Of a stretch of 64,000 nucleotides of DNA, positions 32,868-43,996 are shown one piece after another. Within the stretch, counting starts at the first letter, position 1, and the number at the start of each line of letters is the position of its first letter. Below the pieces are notes generated by a model. It had not been told where the DNA came from. It saw only the letters and a list, made by a program, of their open reading frames with translations, and searched no databases. Made by a program: the position numbers and the translations under genes. Where the stretch lies: the NCBI GenBank assembly GCA_026419775.2, contig JAOPGA020000496.1, positions 117,096 through 181,095 on the forward strand. Reading direction: 5' to 3'. The DNA comes from Acrasis kona (Eukaryota; Heterolobosea; Eutetramitea; Acrasida; Acrasidae).

Positions 32868-33379
32868 TTATTGAAGAATGTGTTTGTTCTTTTTCAACAC
32901 CATAAGCTTCTTGAGGGACTCAGGTGACAAACAATGTCTACGGAGTCCATGAATGTCCCGACCAGAGTTGAACAATCGTTCTACCGATACTGATGGAACC
33001 TTGTGTTCAATAATTGTAATGTCACTTTTATGATTTCCTGCATGGTGGCAGCTTGCTAGATTGTTTTGCAAGCCATGACTGCACAGCTAAGGGTGGCCTG
33101 CACCACAATTCTCACTTGGTCGTCGAATTAGTGTCCGAGAGGAGTCATATCTACTTGATCCAGGAGGTCACTGGACTTTGGAATTCTATCGCTGTCGTCT
33201 AGGACAAAAACTTGGAGTAGTTTCAGGCTTCTGTTCCAAGGAAATTCTGGCCTCTTATTTGATTCACTGACTGGGTTATGGTGGTTGTGATTTAAACGAA
33301 CCGAAGCTCTTGGGGTGAAGGTTGTGGCTGCTTCAGTTTCAGTGACTCTAGTTGAGGCTTTGGACTTGACCTTGGACAT
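32868..33379 (-). pseudogene. Remnant of a hAT-family DNA transposase
   Basis: The 3' part (33071-32868) encodes the hAT dimerisation signature: VPSVSVERLFNSGRDIH, then a CLSPESLKKLMVLKKNK-like helix, matching the family pattern of (P/S)SS-x-SER-x-FS-x-(A/G)G ... LSPE. Upstream, a separate 83-codon frame (33379-33128) is Thr/Lys/Asn-rich and may be the N-terminal side; a stop and a frame change separate the two. The DDE catalytic region is missing, so the element cannot move on its own. Flanking sequence on the 3' side includes a terminal-repeat-like TAGGGCTCCTAACGAAACAC at 32577-32596. Confidence 0.65.
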
Positions 33380-33768
33380 GCTGCTGTAGTTTGATTACTT
33401 TTGCTAGATGCTTTGGGATATAATTTGGCTCTTTTTTAACTTGTCCAACTTGGAACCCTCCCATTTTATCATTAAAAAATGAAGAAAAATCCATCTTGAG
33501 GTAGAACTATCGTCTTGGTCTAGGACTTATATCCTGGGTAATTTGGAAAGGTTTCTTTACTATGCCACGCCTTGCTTTGTTTCGTTTCTTATTTTCTTGT
33601 AGATTACAAAAATAACTATTATACTTATGACCAATCAAATAGATGTTGGTGCCTAAAATTGATCAACCAAGAGAAAAGAATTACTTGACTTGACCCTTGC
33701 AATTCAATTTTTCAAAAAAGTGTTAACTTGACTTTTTACCAGCAATAGATACAGACAGAACATAGGGG

Positions 33769-35104
33769 ATGAAGGAAGCCAAGTATGCACCATTAGCTGA
33801 CGAAGACTTGGATGATCTACAAGAAAAAATAAAGAAAGGACAAATTTTACGTCAGCTACACCCTAACTGTCAAGTGGTGGTTGTGTCTGATTTTCCGTCA
33901 GTGATTGGACGACAATGGGTAATGCCAATACGCGGTATTTGGCCTTTTAAATGTTTGCCGAATGTTACCCATGGGGCAGGTGAATATATCAGTTACAGTG
34001 AATGTAGCGTCAGTTCTTCAAAGAATCTGCAAAGTGAGCACAGCGAAGTTTTTTCAGACAAAATTGATATGGAGAAAAGTATCAAACAATGTATAAAACT
34101 TTTTTTTGAGCTGCTCGATAAACCAGACGAAGGAATGTTTAACATTATACAAATAGACAAATGCTACTACATAGTAATAGGAACATACGAGAAAACTGAT
34201 GGCCAAAAATGTCACACTGTTATTCCTATTCAGTCGAGGTATTCATTTCTTGGACTCTACGACGTAGAACTTTCGAATCAAGATGTAACCTTGAAAGACA
34301 TGCCGAGTACATTATACGCATCCGTAGATCAGTTGACCTATGTGAACCAACAACAAATAACACGCCATAAAGGTCGTCTACAATCACCAGATGTCAGAAG
34401 ACGTATAATGGAAATTATTAGAGAAGTAATAGGATTGAATTTCGATGACGAAGCTATTTCTGGAGTCATCGATAAACTGAGATCATTATACATACAACCC
34501 TCTGGAATAATTTCTACTCCAGAGAAAGTCTTGTTATCTAAAAGCATCCTCTGTAAACCTGAACACCGCTACAACGTTACTGTGGAAGAAGGTGAATCCG
34601 ACTACATTCTGTTACCGGGAAGTGTTCTAGCAAGGAAGCCCTATCAAACTTGCATGAAGTGGATAAGTAGAGCTAGGATTGAGTTACTTAATGAAGAATT
34701 TCTAGAACTAAACTCTGATAAGGACATGCCTGGATATAGAGTTGTTAAATCTATTGACTTCTCAAAGTTAACAAGATTTGGTATGACTGCGCCAAATCTG
34801 GCACAATTATCAAAGTTTGTCGCTGGCGAAACTGATGAAGGAGAAGTTGTCTGGATTAGAATGCGTAAGAACCAAAATAAAAGTGTTTAGTATTCATTCT
34901 CTGCAGTTGTTTATTAAGTTACAGAATGTTTTGCGACTAATAATTATTTCTTTATAATAGTTCTTACAATCACAAAAGTGCCTAGGTACCGTCCATCGTT
35001 TTACATTGGTATACATTCTTGTGATTGCCATTAGCGTCGGCATGTTAGGTACCTTCTACTCGAGTATTTTCCCTGCAACAACGTCGAAATTGTATGGGGA
35101 TTGA
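33769..35104 (+). CDS. Unknown protein with predicted C-terminal membrane anchor, two exons
   Basis: Exon 1 (33769-34884) encodes 372 residues and would end two codons later if unspliced. A 76-bp intron (GTTTAG...ATAATAG, 34885-34960) joins in frame to exon 2 (34961-35104), which adds a hydrophobic helix (FTLVYILVIAISVGMLGTFY) and a short tail; total 419 residues. The body is mixed alpha/beta, with HPNCQVVVVSDFPSVIGRQW near the N-terminus and a Cys/Tyr-rich central sheet (CYYIVIGTYE); I recognise no family. The topology suggests a tail-anchored protein facing the cytosol. The second exon is an inference from splice sites, frame and hydrophobicity; without it the protein is soluble and 373 residues long. 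Confidence 0.6.
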
Positions 35105-35164
35105 ATTGACTAGTCAAATGACTTCCATCATTATTCTTGAATCATCAGTTGCTAGACCACAACA

Positions 35165-35290
35165 ATGTTTTATTATATTGGACCTAATGGCTTGCTATGG
35201 TATGTTCTTACCTTGACTTTATTTTATGGATTAGTATTTGGTAGGAAGAACAAATCTGAAGGGGCATCATTGCTTATAGTAAATGATTAA
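35165..35290 (+). CDS. Candidate 41-aa single-pass membrane microprotein
   Basis: ATG at 35165 opens a 42-codon frame. It encodes a short N-terminus (MFYYIGPNG), one strong transmembrane helix (LLWYVLTLTLFYGLVFG), then a positive patch (RKNKSEG) and a short tail ending VND. The layout is that of small subunits of ER or mitochondrial membrane complexes. It lies only 60 bp after the preceding gene's last exon. No homologue is recognised, and chance cannot be excluded for so short a frame. Confidence 0.4.
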   Translation: MFYYIGPNGLLWYVLTLTLFYGLVFGRKNKSEGASLLIVND

Positions 35291-35422
35291 TCCTAAATAA
35301 TGATGGATTCATCTCCGCTTACACGACATTATGTTTTGAGTCTAGGAATGTGCATCGTCGCGGTGTGTTCGTCTGCGAATAAAAAATACATATGATTCTA
35401 AATGCGCGCTTATTGAGCATTT

Positions 35423-35494
35423 AGGGCTCGGAACAAATAATTATTTGTGACAAATTACTTGCAAATTATTTACAAATCATTCGTGCCGAGCCCT
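35423..35494. mobile_element. 72-bp hAT-like MITE (imperfect hairpin)
   Basis: The ends are inverted repeats: AGGGCTCGG at 35423 and CCGAGCCCT ending at 35494, with further imperfect pairing of the AT-rich interior. GGGCTCGGCA-type termini are usual for hAT elements. The flanks share CATTTA just outside both ends, consistent with an 8-bp target-site duplication that has drifted. Confidence 0.65.
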
Positions 35495-35703
35495 ACATTT
35501 AAATGTATTTTTGGTGGAGTTTTCCTCTTTATAACTTTGATTTACTTATAGCATTAAACTCCCTGATGCTTGTTAGACTCTTGTTTCTTCCTCTCTTTTC
35601 TGGTCTCTTCGGATTTTGAGCACAGGCGATGTTGACTCGATCGGGACATATATCTTTGATTTTTGCATCTGGCGAGTATTGTAAAACGACTTTGACATTT
35701 AGA

Positions 35704-35760
35704 GTGTCAGGAACTCACAAAAAAAACGATGCTGTTGACATCGTTTCTGCTACTCGCTTA
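35704..35760 (+). repeat. Functional copy of the duplicated 57-bp gene start
   Basis: This is identical to 32522-32578 except for one base (GACATC versus GACATT). Here it leads into the complete receptor gene, so this is taken as the parental copy. Confidence 0.85.
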
Positions 35761-38550
35761 TGTGAACATGATTGCGGCACAATTATCATGGAGTCCATGC
35801 TCAACGTACAGATTCGCTACCAAGGACACTTACAGGGATAGGGAACCTACATCTACTTCTTGCGCCACTGTTTATGTACCATATTACCATAATTTTATAA
35901 CGGACAAGTACTTGAATGTAAGTATGAAGAAGTACTCTGCATCGGAGTCTCTAGGAACTGTTATTTTAATTGGAGATACCATACCAGTAAGAATCTCACA
36001 TTCAGTATTTGACATTTCAAGCTTAATAGCGGAGCTGGAGTAGAAAGAGTCGCCACCAGATTATACAACACTCTTTCTGGTGTGTATGACATAATTGTTC
36101 CTGAATTTAGAGGCTCAATTTACAATTGCTCTGTATATTACAACTACGATGCAGTCGCTCAGGATTATTGTCAAAAAAGACACTTTGACGACTGGTCAAA
36201 TTCTGCCGCATTCTCAGTTGATCAAATTGCATTTGACATTGCTCACATCATCAAGTTAATAAAATCACAAAACAATCAAAATGTCACTTTGTTCGGCAGA
36301 GGCGTTGGCTCATATGTGTTACATCGTGTATTGCAACTAAATAACTCAATTGTTGATGCAGTCATTATGGATGGTGTTTGTGCAGGAAAATACTGCAATG
36401 CGTCTGATTGGGATGTTCAAAGAGATCAAATGGGAAAGAAAATCCTAAATCAACTATTCAGAGCCACTAATTCCACTTCCAAACACTTATTTTCTACATT
36501 CTCTTATGAGCCTGTTAGTACTTTTAAAACACTATTAAGCAGAGTCAAGGGAGGATTTGAAACTTGTGGTAGAACCATGAGCAGACATGATTTTCGAAGA
36601 AAATCAACTTTTATGTTATTTGATACTACATTACGTCCGTGGTTTCTTTCTGCATTATTCCATCTTACTAGATGCAACTATTGGGACTACTCAATAGGAT
36701 TCATAACATATAGAGGATCCATGGTTAATGATTACTTCAGGGACATCACCACCAAAGATATTTCATTCTTGAGTTCGAATGTTATTATATCTGAACTATA
36801 TAATGGTGCACCTGATGAAGAATCATTATTGTTTAGTCAAGAAATGCCTACTTATATGGAGGGATTGAAGAAACAAGGATGGAAGGCATATAATACTACG
36901 CTACGCAATGAAATTGCTGCGTTTAATAAACCAATGCTATTTTTGAATGGTGAGTATGACCCCATGTCAACAATCCAAAGTGCAACAGGATTTGCATCAC
37001 ATTTTAATCAATCAACATTGATTATTCTACCAGGAATGACGTCTGACACGTTCATGAAATCATATGTACGTGGTCAAAGTCAAACGTTTACTTGTGGAAT
37101 GGATATTGTTGCCCAGTTTATGAAATGTCCTACCTGCAATCTAAATAAAGCATGTATACAAAATATGGAGGGTTTGACATTCGACGGAGACGACATTACA
37201 AAAAGAGTACTTGGAGATCCATTTCTAGTGCGCACAGACTTGCCGCTCCTAACAATTGATATAATTAATTTAGTTATATACAGCATTCCAATACTTGTTC
37301 CAGTTATCATATGGATCCTCTTGTTTGTGTTTAGAAAAAATACACGTGTAAAATCAAGAGCTTATGGTCCGATTTTCGGGTTGGCATATGTGTTTTCAAA
37401 CTGTCTTTGTTTCTTGGTAATTGCAAACGCTTACACTTCAATCACAGGTATTTTATTTGGACAAATTGTTTATGATGTCTGTATTGCAATTGCAGCTACG
37501 GTGGTAGCCGCACAAACAATAAGATTTTATCTTTTAAGCACCATGTACAGTGTCATTACTTCCAACTCAAACTCTGCCAAGTTATTGAAATTTTTAACAA
37601 ACAAAATATTTTCATTAATTATTTTCATTGTGGTGGGTGTGTTCTGGTCTATATTTGGTTTGATTATCTTTGTCATCTCATTTTTTATTGACTTTAATGC
37701 TATTCAGGTGTTTGGCTCGCCAGTTATTGTTTTTAGTGTTTTGGTAATGATTGTTGCGTTATTGTTTTTCTTTTATGATTTTATTACCTTTTGTACAAGA
37801 ACAAATTGCAACTTGTCAAGTTATTTTACCTCTGATCCGCTGCTGTTTAGACTTGATAGCATTTTGATTTTACCAATCATTGTAACTGGTGTCACTAGCA
37901 ACATCATCTTCGCAACAATAAATACTTCATACACCGATCTGTATATTGCCTCAAATATTTTAAACGCTATATTCATGCTTTTGTTATGTTTGTTCTTGGG
38001 TGGTAATGTATCTATAGCTTGTATTGTTGACGCGGTAAGAGGCTCTAGTGAGAGATGGGTAAATTTTGAAGGTGATGATGTTACGCTGAAATTTTTACAT
38101 AGCGAGGTCGGGATGGCTGCACTATTAAAATATTCCGAGAAGGAATTTAGTTTGGAGAATGTGGTTGCTTATAGTGATATTAATAAAACTCTGAAGAGTA
38201 CCGACAGTAATTTAGATGCTGCTATCTTATCTGTACAGACAAAGTTCATGTTAAGAACAAGTGCCATGGAACTGAACGTTGCTCATGATGTTGCTCAGAG
38301 CTTCGATAACTTGATGAACAATCTTCCAAACTCGACGAGAGATGAAAAAAACAAAGTGTTATCAGATGTCCAGCAGGCAGTTCTCGTCAATATCAAGGAC
38401 ACTATGGATAGGTGAGTAAAATATTAGTTTAAAGGAAACTTACCTTATTATAGGTTTAAATTTACTCGCGAGTTCGAGGAGTGCGAACGCATTATGAACC
38501 TCAGTGAAGATGTAACCAAAGCCATGGATTTTGGAACCCTAAAAAATTGA
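35729..38550 (+). CDS. Secreted (inactive) alpha/beta-hydrolase ectodomain fused to 7 TM helices and an RGS domain
   Basis: Exons 35729-35986, 36022-38411 and 38454-38550 (introns 35 and 42 bp) encode 914 residues. A signal peptide (MLLTSFLLLAYVNMIAAQ) precedes an ectodomain of about 470 residues with the fold of S33/TAP-type hydrolases: DIIVPEFRG, the nucleophile elbow LFGRGVGSYVL (residues 176-186) and the acid strand FLNGEYDPMS (Asp399). The nucleophile position is Gly180 instead of Ser, and the expected His near 425 is replaced by MTSD. The domain is Cys-rich and N-glycosylation-rich, as for extracellular proteins. About seven hydrophobic helices follow (500-750). The cytosolic C-terminus (about 777-905) looks like an RGS domain: FLHSEVGMAALLKYSEKEFS-LENVVAYSD and the later VAHDVAQSFDNL helix. 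It is inferred to be a ligand-sensing receptor that accelerates G-alpha GTP hydrolysis. Confidence 0.75.
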
Positions 38551-38647
38551 GAATCAACATTGCTTCTGTAAAAAAACAATATTTCGTTTGCACAATGTGA
38601 AAAGTATTATAATGTTGAATAAAACTGTTGATATTTAACCCCGATAA

Positions 38648-39034
38648 ATGTCGTCAATATTTCTAAAGATTCCATCCTTCGAAGTTTGCATCGATTATTC
38701 TGATTGTAAAGTGTCAGTTGACGACCAAAATTTCACAAGCATGTTCAACCCTATTAAATCAGTGTACCATTTCTTAAAAAGACAACTTTGGGCAGAGCCA
38801 GCCGCAAGCAAAAACTATATATTCCTTGGAAATTTAATCGGAGCTTTCATATTCGCATTATCAGCAAAGAGACTTGGATTCATCCGTCTTTCAAACCTCA
38901 GTAATTCACAAGCTCAAGAAGTAAGGGAATCAATCCCACGTTTCCAACAAGAATATTACGGAGCGCTTAGCATGGCTATTCTTGAGGAATTAGGCAAAGA
39001 CGCAGCAATGGTGAATAAAATGTCAGGATATTAA
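38648..39034 (+). CDS. Small membrane protein, 128 aa, unknown
   Basis: An intronless frame from ATG 38648. The N-terminal 55 residues are hydrophilic with beta-like spacing. One membrane helix follows (YIFLGNLIGAFIFALSAKRL), then a polar C-terminal helix (about 85-128) ending KMSGY. The helix is preceded by Trp/Lys (KRQLWAEPAASK), which would sit at the membrane face. Short proteins like this are common among mitochondrial inner-membrane accessory subunits, but I see no diagnostic motif and no clear presequence. The stop lies 10 bp from the coiled-coil gene's stop, so the two genes are tightly convergent. Confidence 0.6.
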   Translation: MSSIFLKIPSFEVCIDYSDCKVSVDDQNFTSMFNPIKSVYHFLKRQLWAEPAASKNYIFLGNLIGAFIFALSAKRLGFIRLSNLSNSQAQEVRESIPRFQQEYYGALSMAILEELGKDAAMVNKMSGY

Positions 39035-39044
39035 TTTACATTGT

Positions 39045-42000
39045 TTATTTTGGAAGGGTTTTCATAATATCATCATATTCGGATTGGGTGAGATGAGTCA
39101 AAATAGTCATGGAAACACCAGGTTCAGATTCAATGATCAGATCGGAATCCATCCGTTCCACGCTACACTTTGTACTTTCAGTATTGACAGTTGAACTCGT
39201 TGTTGTTCTTCTGTAGGAATCCCTCATGGTATTCTGTAGGCTCGTCATATCACTTTTGGCTTTTTCCAATTCCATCTCCATCTCATTAATAATAATTTTT
39301 TGCTTCTTGATCTGCGTGTCTTTTGATTCCAGCTTTATCTCTAAATCCTTCACCTCCTTGGTTAATTTTTGGTTACTGTCTTCTACGATCTTTGTTTGTG
39401 CTGAAAATTGTGCGGTCAACCTGGCGCTCAATTCACTCCTCATGGCAACAATCTTGTTCTTGTATTGATTTGATGCGGCGTTATGGTTGTCCTTGATTTG
39501 TGATATCTCTGCCTCCATGCTTGCAATCCTTGTTTTCAAATCTTGAACCAATTGATCTTTTCTTTGTAATTCTGATTTTAACTTTTTGGTCTTGTCGTCG
39601 CTGTCCCTGCATTTTGATAAATCATTTTCTAATGTTTTGATCTTTTCTGCATCTTGTTCCTTTTCTGATTTGTACTGCGATGCTAATTTGTTCTTTCTAG
39701 AGGCTTCTTCTTGAGCAATGCGCAGGGATTCCTTCAACGTGGTGGCGGTGTTGACCAATTTATTCCATTCCTCGTTACTTTGTTGTGATTTGTTAGTCGA
39801 GTCTAAAAGTTGTGCCTTGAGACGATCTCGATGTTTAACCAACTCGGAGTGGTTCTTTTGTAACGTCGATAATTTCTCATTAGCCTCCGCTAACTTGACT
39901 TGTACTTGTTCTGCATGTGCCACCAGGGATTCCTTTTCTTTGGTGAGAGTGGATACTTTTTCTTTGGATGTGAACATTTTGTTTCGTAGTTGGGCCGTGC
40001 TAGATTGTTCTTCCTTGTATATTTGTTCGTGTGCAGATTTATATTCGTTGAAGCTGCTCTCTAATTTGAATAGATCGTCCGAGAGTCGTTGAATGGTTTC
40101 GTTGGCTTTGGATAGTTCCATCTCGCTCTTGTTTTTCGAAAAGATTAATTCTTCATTGATGGCCTTGTGTTCTTCTTCCCTTCGCTCTAAATCTTGTTTG
40201 ACGTCTTGGAGGTTATTGGATACCATTGCTTTGGTGTCCTTGTATTTCTTTAATGAATTGGATAATTTCTCCTTGTCTCTTTTTAATTTATCAATGGTGG
40301 CCTCGAAGGCAGGAACCTTTAATTCTAATTCCAACCGCAGGTCATCATTCTTTTCTCTTAGGGATGTGATCGCTGCCAATAGACGCTGACTGTTGAGTTG
40401 TTCTTGTTGGATTGTTTCTCTGTTCTTGTCTAGCATTTCTGTCTGTAGCACATTCTTCTTGTCCATGTCATGTTCGCTCTCCCTCAACGCTCTCCTTAAT
40501 TCTTCTACGAGGTTACAAGCTTTGGTTTTTTCGTCCTTTTGTGATTCTAATTGTTTGTTGAGATGTGATACTTCCTCTCTCATCGTGTCAAGTTCATGGT
40601 TGAGTTGATCGATCTTTACAATCAATTTTTCTTGATCTTGGTCCATGACTTGTTTGTACCTCGACTGAATTTCCTTCTCTTCATCTAAAACCTCCTTGCT
40701 ACGCGCTTTGATCTGTTTTAATTCTCTTTCTCTCATTTTGATTCTGTCCTCTAGAATGGCAACACTTCTTTTAGAATTCTCTACGATTGATTTTTGATTT
40801 TCTACTTCCTTTGATAAAAGTTGTTCTCTCTTTCGTAACGATTCTAATTCTTGATTTGTTTTTGATAATAATTCTTGATCATTTTTACGATTTTTTTCAA
40901 TGTTTTCTTGTTTGACTTGCTCGAACTTTGATTGTAATTCCAAAATCTTTTCTTCGTATTTCTTTTTATCCGACTGGAACTGAGATTTCATGCTTTCTAT
41001 TCTGGAGTGTTGTAATTCTGTAGCACTCTTGATTTCATTTTCCAAAGTGTTTCTAATTTCCTCTTGTATTTTCTTGTTCACATGCTCTTGTTGTTTTTCT
41101 AATTTTAATTTCCTTCTGTTTGCTGTTTCTAATGGATCGGAATCGGTCATGGTTGATTTGTTGATCTTTTCAAACGTTGCAAAGTAATCTACATCCTCAT
41201 TAGAAGGTGCGTTTCGTAATTGTCTTTCCGTGAGCAGCTGTCCTTGAACTTTATTTAATTCGGATTGTAAGGATAATAATTTGGAGTGACACTGAAAGAG
41301 AGGTAGTTGATCAATGTTTGGATCCTTGATCTCATTCGAAGATTTTTCTTGTTCGGAATGGGTGGCCCTCATCATTGTTAATCGTTGCTTTGCAGCAGAT
41401 AATTGTTGCATCAGTATGTTCTGGTTTAATTTGAGTGCGACAATCTCACGCAAGTGAATGTGGTCCTGATGATCTTTTGAATGGGACAATTCATTTAATT
41501 TCTGATCGACTTGGGACTCTAATTCTCTGTGCCATTTTTCAACTCTCGTGGAGAACTTCTTTTCGACTTGTTTGATTGCTTTTTGCATCTCTATGTTAAG
41601 GGATTGTACTTCTAGTTTTGCTATCGCAACTTCACTCTTGCTATTGTACAATTGCCTTTCCAAACTCATCAGTTGTTGATTTGTTTCCAATAATTGATCT
41701 GATAATAATTGTATTTGGTGCTTATAAAGTACGATCTGTGAATTGTAATTATTTTCTTGTCTCTCATTTCGACCTCTAAACCTAGATTCTACAGTTGATA
41801 ATTTGTGCTCCGAAAGTGTACAGGAATTTGATAATGTTTCAATGCTTGTTCTTTGTGAAGTAATGACACCCTCCAACAGAGATATTTCAAATTCCAATGT
41901 TTTGGTTCTGACTTGCTCCGAAACGTACTTTAGAGCGAACTGTTGACAATGTTTGAGAATGGGAATCATCCAAAGTTTGATTTCTTGAGAGGCCATCGAC

Positions 42001-43893
42001 CACGACTCTGAGGCAGCCGCATCAATTCTTAATAATAAAGTACTCATCATGTTCATCAACTCTTCGTATTCTTGTTTGAGTTCTTTTCTGACGCATTGTT
42101 CCTTGACGTTACGAAGTGCAGCTTGATGTGCTTGTCTTTCTATTTCTGTCGACTCCAGATGTCTGGATTGTTGGTTTTGTATTTGAAGAGTGAGACCTTT
42201 TGTGATTTCGCATTGTTCAAGGTATCGTTCGGTTTCTTTGGTCAACTGTCTGTTTAAACTTGCAATTGTGTCGTCCTTGGTGGAGAGTTGTTCCTTGATG
42301 GCACCAATCTCTTCTGATTGGACGTCACTCACCATGAGCTGTTCTTTGTACAATGATTCCAATTGAATGCGATGGTTTTGCTCTCTTCTTAAATGTTCTT
42401 TAGAAGACGAGAGTTGACTTTGAAGCGAATTAATTGCACGATCTAAACTCATATCCTGAGAGATTCGAGAATTTAGATTAAATGTTACATTTACTAGTTC
42501 TTGACGAACGTCCTTCTTTCCTTTGAGTGCATCTACAGTGTCTTTAAGGTGGTTGTAGCGAATTTGTAACTCATCGTTCTCGCTTTGGATTAGCTCCATT
42601 TTGGATTTGACGTCATCATCGACAGGATTCGTTGCGTTCTTTTTACTCGCTGTTGAAATCAGTAGTTTGTCTAACTTTTCTACATTTGTTCTTAGTGTGC
42701 GATTCTCCTGCTCTAATTTGTTTTTTGATAACATCAAATTTTCGATTTGTGCATTTTGTTCAAGAATGGTATCTCTGTATCCCTTGTCATCTTTATTTGA
42801 GTTTTTTGTTACAGTGCTGACGAGGAAACTTCCCTCTTGAACGCTATGTTGCATGGTTAGTTCTGAAATGCTCCTTCGTTGCTCCGATATGATTTCTTCG
42901 AGTGTATCTACTCGTGTACGAAGTTGTTCCTTTTCGAGAATGACATTTTCATTTTCCAAGATGTGTGTTGAAATGTATTTTTTAATCTCGGCATCTCTTT
43001 CACTGAGTTTTGCTTCAAGATCATCGATAATGTCATTCAATCGGTCACTATTTGTTTTTGTCTTTTCGATTAATTTTTTTTCGTGTGCAGTTTGTTTTTG
43101 GAATTTTCCTTCTACTTTCTTTAGTTGGTCTGTTAAGGCTTCAATACGTTCTTGTTGATCTCTATTTACAATTTCTAATCCTCTGACGTCCGATAAAAGC
43201 TCTTCCTCTCTCTTCCTAGATGCATTCTTGCAATGCGTTAGTTGTTCTTGAACTTCTTTAATTTCGTCTTCAAGAACATCTTTTTTTTGTATGGCATGTT
43301 CAGCTTCGTACAAGAGTTCCACACTCTTGAGTCTTTCTTGAATTTCTGCCGTTAATAATTGACTTTTACCAAGTTCGATTTGAAGTGCTTCGATTTGTGC
43401 ATCCCTATCCAGTAATATACCAAGGTATTGGCGCTTGGTTTCAGGACTAAATTATGTTATTAACTAATTCTTGTTTGCACTTACTCAATCTCGGAGTCCA
43501 TCTCACATGTGACAATGGTTTCAGCGGTAAAGTTTCGCGGGAGTGACGAAACCAACCAGTTATAAATAAAGTAGTCAACCCAAACAATGGTAACAAACAC
43601 AACAACATCACTTTCGTAACTATGAAATAGAGTGCGCTATTTAGTTTTGAATCTCTTCTCTTCGTTATTCTTTTAACGATATGTACTTGCACCTACATCC
43701 ACGCATACAGAGCAAGTTTGTTGGATTCAAATAAAAGAGGGTACGTACCGTTCCTTGTATCAACTCTAACATATAGACTACGTGGACTTTTATGGAAGTC
43801 TGCAAGAATCGGAGAAAGATTAAGTCCATATGTTTCACTTTGTTGCATCGCTATGGCTTTCAGATTATTATTCTTTAGTTCAGGATAAAACAT
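39045..43893 (-). CDS. Large coiled-coil protein, 1577 aa, with a folded N-terminal domain
   Basis: Exons are 43893-43697, 43619-43485 and 43446-39045. The 77-bp intron (GTAGGT...TTCATAG) and the 38-bp intron both keep frame. Residues 1-110 alternate hydrophobic strands (RSLYVRVDTRNGTYPLLF, DVVVFVTIVWVDYF), suggesting a beta-sandwich, possibly C2-like. From about residue 130 to 1500 the protein is near-continuous heptad coiled coil rich in Glu, Lys, Gln and Leu; a non-coiled tail follows. This is the style of centrosomal, ciliary or Golgi tether proteins. No family can be named because coiled coils are not diagnostic. A shorter model from ATG 43501 is possible, but the upstream exons read well and are in frame. 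Confidence 0.75.
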
Positions 43894-43996
43894 TTACACG
43901 ACAAAAAATAAACCTTTAATGTGATCTTAACAACATCAAAATCGTTAATTTATATTTTACCGGCATCACAAACTTTAAAGACGAAGTTTGGTTATT

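Noticed and set aside
43447-43692. Separate small membrane protein with a Leu-rich helix
   Set aside because: It shares DNA with the rebuilt first exons of the coiled-coil gene in another frame, and those exons splice in frame into a long conserved-looking protein.
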